Shown one piece after another: positions 22,193 through 27,616 of a stretch of DNA of 27,616 bases. Below the pieces are notes generated by a model, which saw only the letters and a program-made list of their open reading frames with translations, searched no databases and was not told the DNA's origin. A program made the translations under genes and the position numbers. How positions within the stretch are numbered: the first letter of the stretch is position 1; the number at the start of each line of letters is the position of its first letter. The stretch is from Actinomycetota bacterium (GTDB lineage: Bacteria; Actinomycetota; Actinomycetes; Nanopelagicales; Nanopelagicaceae): the NCBI GenBank assembly GCA_009698045.1, contig WLRE01000007.1:1-27616 (forward strand), given 5' to 3'.

Positions 22193-23469
22193 TAGCTACC
22201 GTGCTCCCAAGAGTTGAGGTAGAGATCCTGTGCTTCAGTAAGAACGTCAATCTTTCCGCCCATGCTTTCGAGCTTGAGACGAGCAACTTCCTTATCGATA
22301 TCAACAGGAACATTGTGGAGTCCAGCCGCAAGATTCTTAGCTTCTTTGAGCAACCACTCTGCAGTAAGAGCTTGATCAGAGAATGACATATCCATCACTG
22401 AAGCCGGGTGGCCTTCAGCTGCGCCAAGGTTTACTAGGCGACCTTCAGCAAGAAGAAGAATGCGGCGACCATCAGCCATTACATACTCATCTGTCTGGTG
22501 GCGAATCTTGGAGTTCTTCTTCTTTGAATTAGATTCAAGCCAGGCAACGTCAATTTCAATATCGAAGTGACCGGCATTGGAAAGAATGGCGCCATCCTTC
22601 ATTACCTTGAAGTGCTCTTCGCGGAGAACATCGCGGTTACCGGTAACGGTGACATAGAAGTCGCCGTACTTAGCTGCCTCGTGCATAGGCATAACGCGGT
22701 ATCCCTGCATCATTGCATCGAGAGCCTTTGTCGGATCAATTTCAGTGACGATTACATCAGCGCCCATGCCCTTTGCGCGTTCTGCAACGCCCTTGCCGCA
22801 GTAACCAAATCCTGCAACAACGACAACCTTGCCAGCGATGAGTGAGTTGGTGGAGCGGAAGATTGCATCCATTGTGGATTGTCCGGTGCCATAACGATTG
22901 TCGAACATGTGCTTGGTATCGGTGTCATTGACAGCAATCATTGGGAACTTAAGTGCGCCATCTTTGCTCATCTGAGCCAGACGGATAACTCCAGTTGTTG
23001 TCTCTTCGCAACCGCCGATAATGCCATCGATAAGTTCGGTGCGGGTGGTGTGAAGTGTATTGACTAGGTCGCAACCGTCATCGAAGACCAAGTGTGGCTT
23101 GATATCGAGAGATGCGTTGATGTGTCGGTAATAGCCGTCGCGATCAATTGCGTTGTGAGCAAAGACGTTGATGCCAAACTCGTGTACTAGCGCTGCTGCG
23201 GTGTCATCCTGAGTTGAAAGAGGATTTGAGGCACAGAGAGAGAGTTCAGCGCCACCAGCTTTAAGAGCGCGCATTAAGTTTGCGGTCTCAGTAGTCACGT
23301 GCATGCACGCAGAAATGCGAACACCTTTAAAAGGTTGTTCCTTTTCAAAGCGAGCACGAATTTGTGCCAAGACCGGCATATTGCGCTCTGCCCATTCAAT
23401 TCTCTTGCGTCCTTCAGCTGCTAAAGCTGGATTGGCAACATCATGGCTAACTTTGGTTTCTGTAGACAC
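22192..23469 (-). CDS. ahcY: Adenosylhomocysteinase (short, insert-lacking type)
   Basis: This 425-residue enzyme hydrolyses S-adenosylhomocysteine to adenosine and homocysteine, relieving inhibition of methyltransferases. Visible are SACMHVTTETANLMRAL, the substrate/catalytic region KFPMIAVNDTDTKHMFDN, and the NAD-binding GFGYCGKG (about 220-227). The C-terminus ends LYLNSWEHGS, like archaeal/Thermotoga-type enzymes, and lacks the roughly 40-residue insertion and the KxxxYRY tail of the ~490-residue actinobacterial form. The GTG at 23469 is chosen since AGGAGAG (23475-23481) sits seven bases upstream; the ATG at 23484 would bury that site inside the gene. Confidence 0.95.
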   Translation of the reverse strand: MSTETKVSHDVANPALAAEGRKRIEWAERNMPVLAQIRARFEKEQPFKGVRISACMHVTTETANLMRALKAGGAELSLCASNPLSTQDDTAAALVHEFGINVFAHNAIDRDGYYRHINASLDIKPHLVFDDGCDLVNTLHTTRTELIDGIIGGCEETTTGVIRLAQMSKDGALKFPMIAVNDTDTKHMFDNRYGTGQSTMDAIFRSTNSLIAGKVVVVAGFGYCGKGVAERAKGMGADVIVTEIDPTKALDAMMQGYRVMPMHEAAKYGDFYVTVTGNRDVLREEHFKVMKDGAILSNAGHFDIEIDVAWLESNSKKKNSKIRHQTDEYVMADGRRILLLAEGRLVNLGAAEGHPASVMDMSFSDQALTAEWLLKEAKNLAAGLHNVPVDIDKEVARLKLESMGGKIDVLTEAQDLYLNSWEHGS

Positions 23470-23508
23470 GGCTTCTCTCCTCATAAGTATTTCAACGCTA
23501 GATGTAAG

Positions 23509-23531
23509 CGGGTATGGCAGAAGGTTACCCG
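23509..23531. promoter_or_regulatory. Inverted repeat between manB and ahcY
   Basis: CGGGTA (23509-23514) and TACCCG (23526-23531) are perfect 6-base arms separated by 11 bases, in the 98-bp gap upstream of ahcY. It could be a leader hairpin or operator. No T-run follows on the minus strand. It does not resemble the SAH riboswitch as I know it. Confidence 0.3.
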
Positions 23532-23567
23532 ATATGCCAGAGAGAATTGAATCTTGAACCGCTGGCC

Positions 23568-24950
23568 TTAAGGGGCGGAAATCACTCCTTGGACTTCGAT
23601 GGTCTTAGTGGCTAACAACTCTGCGCTGTGGGCCTCAACATTGAGTCGAAGGAGAGGCTCAGTATTCGAAGGTCGCACATTAAACCAATAGCCCTGACCT
23701 TGGACCGTCAGGCCATCTAGATCGTCGATGGTGTGAGTCGATGCATATGCCGCACTTATGCGAGCAAGTGCTGCTTGCGTATCAGCGACTTTTGTATTTA
23801 TCTCACCGCTTGAAAAATATCGATTAAAGGGATGCAGCAGTTCTGACAATTTCTTATCGCTTCCACTCAACTCTGTTAACGCATAGAGGGCCGCGAGCAT
23901 TCCGGAATCTGCTTTCCAAAAATCAGCAAAGTAGAAATGACCCGAATGCTCTCCCCCGAAAATTGCTCCGGTCTCTGCCATTAACTTCTTAATGTAGGAG
24001 TGTCCAACCCGAGAACGAACTGACTTTCCGCCTGATTCCGAAACAATTTCGGGTACTGCTTGTGATGAGATCAAGTTATAAATAATGGTTGAGCCGGGTT
24101 TTGCTTTGAGTTCGCGAACGGCAATCAAGGAGGTGAGCGCCGATGGATTCACTAAATCTGAGTTCTCATCAACCAGAAAACACCGGTCGGCGTCACCATC
24201 GAAAGCCAGACCAATATCGGCTTGCACCTCTGCAACTTTCTTCTGTAAATCGAGGAGATTCTTCGGTTCGATTGGATTTGCCTCATGATTCGGAAAATTT
24301 CCATCAAGTTCGAAGTACATCGGAATTACTTCTACATTCAATTTCTTCATTACCGCTGGCGCTGTGTAACCCGCCATTCCGTTACCGGCATCGATGACTA
24401 CTTTGAGTCGGCGGCCCGAAACTGATGATGTACCCGGAAAGAGCCCAAGCAGAAAATCAACATAATCAGCTAACAACTCTTGCTGAGATTGAGTGCCTTT
24501 TGCTCCTGAATATTCCGGAATTCGCGTTGCAATTAATTCTTTAATGCGAAGCAGGCCGGACTCTTGACCGATTGGTCTAGCTCCACTCATACACATTTTT
24601 ATTCCGTTATATGCAGCAGGGTTGTGGCTAGCGGTAAACATAATGCCAGGAAGATTTAATTTTCCTGAAGCAAAGTAGAGCATGTCAGTGGAGGCAAGCC
24701 CCATACGAATGACATTTGCTCCTTGTGCAATCGCACCTTCTGCAAATGCTCCCGCAAGAACTGGCGATGATGGACGCATATCTTCACCAATAACTAGTGT
24801 GGTGGGTTCTTTAATCTCTTTGAGAAATTCCGCGAATGCCCTACCCACTGCATATGTGAATTCAGGGGTAACCTCTTTTTCAACTAAGCCCCGAATGTCA
24901 TAGGCCTTGATAATCGTGTTGAGAAATTCAACCGAGAATTGTGAGGTCAT
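23568..24950 (-). CDS. manB: Phosphomannomutase/phosphoglucomutase
   Basis: This 460-residue enzyme has all four active-site elements of the alpha-D-phosphohexomutases: phosphoserine Ser108 in TASHNP, metal ligands DGDAD (Asp251, Asp253, Asp255), sugar-specificity loop GEHSGH (333-338) and phosphate-binding RPSNTEP (426-432). It interconverts 1- and 6-phosphates of mannose and/or glucose, feeding GDP-mannose and envelope glycans. The order manB / DUF3499 / DUF5719 / glycosyltransferase is conserved in actinobacteria. The start is seven bases after the DUF3499 stop, so it is in the same operon. ManA, often next to it, is not here. Confidence 0.94.
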   Translation of the reverse strand: MTSQFSVEFLNTIIKAYDIRGLVEKEVTPEFTYAVGRAFAEFLKEIKEPTTLVIGEDMRPSSPVLAGAFAEGAIAQGANVIRMGLASTDMLYFASGKLNLPGIMFTASHNPAAYNGIKMCMSGARPIGQESGLLRIKELIATRIPEYSGAKGTQSQQELLADYVDFLLGLFPGTSSVSGRRLKVVIDAGNGMAGYTAPAVMKKLNVEVIPMYFELDGNFPNHEANPIEPKNLLDLQKKVAEVQADIGLAFDGDADRCFLVDENSDLVNPSALTSLIAVRELKAKPGSTIIYNLISSQAVPEIVSESGGKSVRSRVGHSYIKKLMAETGAIFGGEHSGHFYFADFWKADSGMLAALYALTELSGSDKKLSELLHPFNRYFSSGEINTKVADTQAALARISAAYASTHTIDDLDGLTVQGQGYWFNVRPSNTEPLLRLNVEAHSAELLATKTIEVQGVISAP

Positions 24951-24957
24951 TTACAAC

Positions 24958-25323
24958 TCACGAATTAGGAATTGCGCGAAGATGTCCGCGTCGACCAATC
25001 TCTTTGCTCTCTTCTGCAAAAAGTGGCGGCGTAACGCTCTCTTGAATATCAGCAGGTGCAGCTCCAGCTTCACGAACAGCATCAGCAATTGCCATTAAAT
25101 CATCATGTGTTGGACCTTGCGCAGTTACATCAGGTTCTTGCTTGATCACGCTCCATCCTCGAGGAACGCTCATGCGAATACTGTGATCAGCACATAAGTC
25201 ATAGGCGTGAGGTTCAGCAAATGTTGCTAAAGGCCCTAACACTGCAACTGAATCTGAATAAATGTAGGTAAGAGTGGAGGTTGCAATCTTTCTGCATGCA
25301 GCACGGGAACAACTTCTGCCCAT
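24958..25323 (-). CDS. DUF3499 family protein (Rv3258c-like)
   Basis: This protein is 121 residues from ATG 25323. The N-terminus MGRSCSRAACRKIATSTLTY plus YSDSVAVLGPLATFAEPHAYDLCADH is the diagnostic DUF3499 block. Two early cysteines and later Cys/His (LCADH) could form a small metal site. The tail is polar and probably disordered. Function is unknown. AGGAG (25329-25333) five bases upstream fixes the start; the upstream ATG at 25344 would add seven residues and contain that site. It is co-directional with manB. Confidence 0.88.
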   Translation of the reverse strand: MGRSCSRAACRKIATSTLTYIYSDSVAVLGPLATFAEPHAYDLCADHSIRMSVPRGWSVIKQEPDVTAQGPTHDDLMAIADAVREAGAAPADIQESVTPPLFAEESKEIGRRGHLRAIPNS

Positions 25324-25338
25324 GCGCGCTCCTGATGT

Positions 25339-25353
25339 CCTCATGGCATGAGG
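25339..25353. promoter_or_regulatory. Palindrome upstream of DUF3499 gene
   Basis: CCTCAT-GGC-ATGAGG is a perfect 6-3-6 inverted repeat ending 16 bases before the DUF3499 start, just before its ribosome-binding site. It may be an operator or a leader hairpin that affects translation. Confidence 0.35.
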
Positions 25354-25400
25354 CTATCTCTTCAAGGCACAAATTCCGTGGATTTGGCTTCTTGCCCAAT

Positions 25401-26768
25401 CTACTTAGTGTTGGCCGAAGTTCCACTACCCCGCGAAATTACTCGCGCATCGGCTTGTGGGAGTACTGAATTTTGAAGTGTGGCACCGGCGCGAAGTGGC
25501 ATATAACTCAATCCAGAGTTGGCGTTGCCCGAGAAGAGAATTCCACCAAAAATACCTGAGCTCTTCGCTCGTATCTCTATCCGGTTTACAGCGCCTTCGG
25601 GTCGCCAGGAAACCTTGCGATCGCCTTGGACTTCAACGCTTCGGCTCTTACCCGAGGTTAAGTTGTAATCGATTTGGATTGAGATTTTGCCATTGCCATA
25701 AAAAGAAAGTAACGGTAAATGGCCTCCCATATTTATCGAATAGCTCTCCCCTTCAGGAAGTTCGGATGCCGCACCTGACCAAGCAAAGTCAGATGTTCCT
25801 AATTTAGTTTGAGAGACCATCCCGGCAACGATTGGTTGGTCCGAGTTAAGAACGAGGGCGAAGGGAGTGCTTACCGTCAACTTTGAAAGAGCGATCTCTA
25901 CCACTTTTCCATGTGGCAATCGCAAATTATCGAGCCCAATGGGTACGAATGCGCCATCCACTGAATAAATCGTTCCGCTCACTGTTGCATCCGCAGCCCC
26001 AGGAACAAGGAGTCGAATATCTTGATCGAGTTGAACTCCTTTTCGCACACTGTTGATCGCGCCAGGAAGTACTACTTGCTTGCTTGCCTCATCCGCGGGA
26101 GCGACATAATCCGCACCGAGTGAGCGCAGGCCCTTCTTGCGAATATCAATATAGTAAGCGGTAACCCGACCGGCACGAGTGATCGCATGAACTGCAATCT
26201 TCTCTTCTCCGGGGGCGAGACTGTCGAGATAAATTTTCTTCTCGGTATTTGCTGGAATAACAATGGATTGCAAAGGCAATGGACCGTTAGCGCTATATGC
26301 GAGCAGATCCACGGTTGATTCACTTAAACCACTATTGATCAGATCAATATATCCAGCGCTAGAGATTCCGGCAGATCCACCAACGAACCAAGAGTCTCCC
26401 GAACCTGCTGTGCACACAGTGCTTGCTAACCATCCCGAAGAAGTGTTCGCTGCCAAAATAGATTGAGGATTGCCATCAACGAAAAGCGGAGTCGTCAACG
26501 CATATCGATATGTGCGAGCGGGGCGCAAAGTTACAGAAGCTTTCTTTACACTGCGAACAGCGACCTTTGGGTTAGGAAGATAGGCCACTGATACTGCGTT
26601 ATTTACTCCGCCCGGACAGACAGTTGCAGGATAGGTTGCATCAACAACTCGACCTCCAAATTTAACCTGAGTCGCTCGTGGCGCAAGAAGTGAGATGACA
26701 AGGCCAATTATTACAAGTCCCAGAGCAAGTGCAATGCGCTTATCTGCCTGCTGCCATAAATTCTTCAT
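25401..26768 (-). CDS. DUF5719 family membrane-anchored protein
   Basis: This 455-residue protein has one N-terminal membrane helix (about 12-29) and a long extracytoplasmic part rich in beta strands, small residues and serine/threonine. The early VCPGG and later short strand repeats match the general appearance of DUF5719, which in actinobacteria follows a large family 2 glycosyltransferase gene upstream of manB. The start overlaps the upstream gene by four bases (ATGA). A role in export or attachment of the envelope glycan made by the glycosyltransferase is an inference from context. Identification rests on synteny and architecture more than on a sharp motif. Confidence 0.68.
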   Translation of the reverse strand: MKNLWQQADKRIALALGLVIIGLVISLLAPRATQVKFGGRVVDATYPATVCPGGVNNAVSVAYLPNPKVAVRSVKKASVTLRPARTYRYALTTPLFVDGNPQSILAANTSSGWLASTVCTAGSGDSWFVGGSAGISSAGYIDLINSGLSESTVDLLAYSANGPLPLQSIVIPANTEKKIYLDSLAPGEEKIAVHAITRAGRVTAYYIDIRKKGLRSLGADYVAPADEASKQVVLPGAINSVRKGVQLDQDIRLLVPGAADATVSGTIYSVDGAFVPIGLDNLRLPHGKVVEIALSKLTVSTPFALVLNSDQPIVAGMVSQTKLGTSDFAWSGAASELPEGESYSINMGGHLPLLSFYGNGKISIQIDYNLTSGKSRSVEVQGDRKVSWRPEGAVNRIEIRAKSSGIFGGILFSGNANSGLSYMPLRAGATLQNSVLPQADARVISRGSGTSANTK

Positions 26769-27616
26769 ACCAGCTCCTCAATCGGAACTTCACTACGGCG
26801 ACGTCCAGCAGGAAGACTTAAAACAATTACCGCAAGCAATGCAATTAATTCGAGAGAGACGAGGGCTCGCCGCTTAGTCCCATCATGGAGCAGATTGATA
26901 GCACCAGGTTCGGTCAGTATAAATTGTGGAACTCCATTTGAATTATGAGAGATTTCAACGGGTTGACCATTGAGGAGCAACTTCCATCCTGAATCAGACT
27001 TCTCTCCGAGCGAGATTTTACCTATGGTCTCTACCTCGCCCTGTGCTCCGATTGATCCCGAAGGTAGCGTTGAAATTTTTCCATCAGATGCAATCATTGC
27101 AACGCGTGGATTAGCAGCTAATACGCGCCAAATAACGCCGGACGATGTGGAAGAACTTCGTGTAAATCCACCAATTCCGTCAATCGTTCTTACGAGATTA
27201 GGATCGGCCGGGTTTTTCACAAAGAGATACTTGATTCCATATCCGCCAATTATGCGACTGCTCGTTAAGGCAGTTCCGGAAAGTGCGCCAACAATTGCAT
27301 CTTCGAGTTCTGGGGGCATCGGAACTACTACATCGGGTTCTCCGAGTGCCAGATCGGTACCTCGGGATACGAAGTAATTAAGTTCAGGACCCTCTTGGCG
27401 AATCACCAGAGTCTTAGGCCTGGCATCAGTTGTAGCTAGCGAGGCCACGAATGCAGGCATAACTTGTTCATGAGATCCTGAAACCAGAGATTGAGATCCT
27501 GAAGTGATGGACCAAATTCCAGTGAATGAGATTGATGTTAGGGCTACGAGAACTGATAGCGCAGTAACAAAGTGTCCTGCACCAACGGAAGACTTCCGCA
27601 GATTAGGTATTACATC
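26765..27616 (-). CDS. C-terminal part of a large membrane protein, probable family 2 glycosyltransferase
   Basis: The minus-strand frame is open to the window edge. The ATG at 27460 is an internal methionine: the 52 upstream codons read through, with a membrane helix (HFVTALSVLVALTSISFTGIW). The visible part has that helix, an extracytoplasmic domain of about 170 residues (including PPELEDAIVGALSG and LFVKNPADPNLVRTIDG), and a last helix (LVSLELIALLAVIVLSLPAG) with a cytoplasmic basic tail. No catalytic glycosyltransferase domain is visible; the call rests on the DUF5719 neighbour and known gene order. The start is outside the window. Confidence 0.6.
   Translation of the reverse strand, partial: DVIPNLRKSSVGAGHFVTALSVLVALTSISFTGIWSITSGSQSLVSGSHEQVMPAFVASLATTDARPKTLVIRQEGPELNYFVSRGTDLALGEPDVVVPMPPELEDAIVGALSGTALTSSRIIGGYGIKYLFVKNPADPNLVRTIDGIGGFTRSSSTSSGVIWRVLAANPRVAMIASDGKISTLPSGSIGAQGEVETIGKISLGEKSDSGWKLLLNGQPVEISHNSNGVPQFILTEPGAINLLHDGTKRRALVSLELIALLAVIVLSLPAGRRRSEVPIEELV

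Noticed and set aside
23470..23567. SAH riboswitch upstream of ahcY
   Set aside because: The short leader has only one 6-bp dyad and I cannot find the conserved core of the known SAH riboswitch.

Overview
The window reads as a compact chromosomal segment of a free-living actinobacterium with moderate G+C. The markers are a WhiB-family regulator, the MtrA-MtrB two-component pair next to S-adenosylhomocysteine hydrolase, a PdtaS-type sensor kinase beside whiB1, an Rv3235-family protein beside secA, and the manB / DUF3499 / DUF5719 / glycosyltransferase block. Very short intergenic spaces, many 1-4 nt overlaps and the lack of mobile elements suggest a streamlined genome. Freshwater Nanopelagicales (acI) would fit, but that assignment is an inference.

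Layout. 1-1422 (minus): pirin-like dioxygenase followed by a truncated Old Yellow Enzyme reductase. 1498-2168 (plus): an unrecognised lipoprotein with a perfect actinobacterial LexA/SOS box over its promoter. 2165-4542: a metal/permease gene fused to a YHS domain, NAD(P)HX dehydratase, and a short ribosome-hibernation factor. 4590-6273 (plus): a Wzm/Wzt-type polysaccharide ABC exporter pair. 6275-6798 (minus): two small membrane proteins, one of 45 residues. 6826-10644 (minus): a tight three-gene operon with a MalY-like C-S lyase, an FAD oxidoreductase and a MetB-like enzyme. 10684-12152 (minus): a TerC/Alx-type exporter and MsrA. 12239-12310: tRNA-Arg(CCG). 12509-12778: whiB1. 12799-15882 (minus): SAF-domain membrane protein, CpaE/MinD-like P-loop protein and PdtaS-like kinase. 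16018-16545: Rv3235 family. 16542-23469 (minus): secA, comFC, mtrB, mtrA, ahcY in reduced actinobacterial order. 23568-27616 (minus): manB, DUF3499, DUF5719 and the C-terminal end of a large membrane protein, probably a glycosyltransferase.

The genes serve cell-envelope building and export (SecA, Wzm/Wzt, ManB, DUF5719/glycosyltransferase), envelope signalling (MtrAB, PdtaS, WhiB1), sulfur and methyl-cycle metabolism (MetB/MalY-like, AhcY, MsrA) and repair or stress functions (NnrD, HPF, MsrA, the SOS-linked lipoprotein). The most striking signals are regulatory: the SOS box, several other perfect palindromes over promoters, a recurrent TAnnnT-N6-ATG arrangement indicating leaderless mRNAs, and four convergent gene pairs that meet within 4 nt. 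I see no integrase, transposase, CRISPR array or obvious foreign island. No gene-free stretch exceeds 300 bases.
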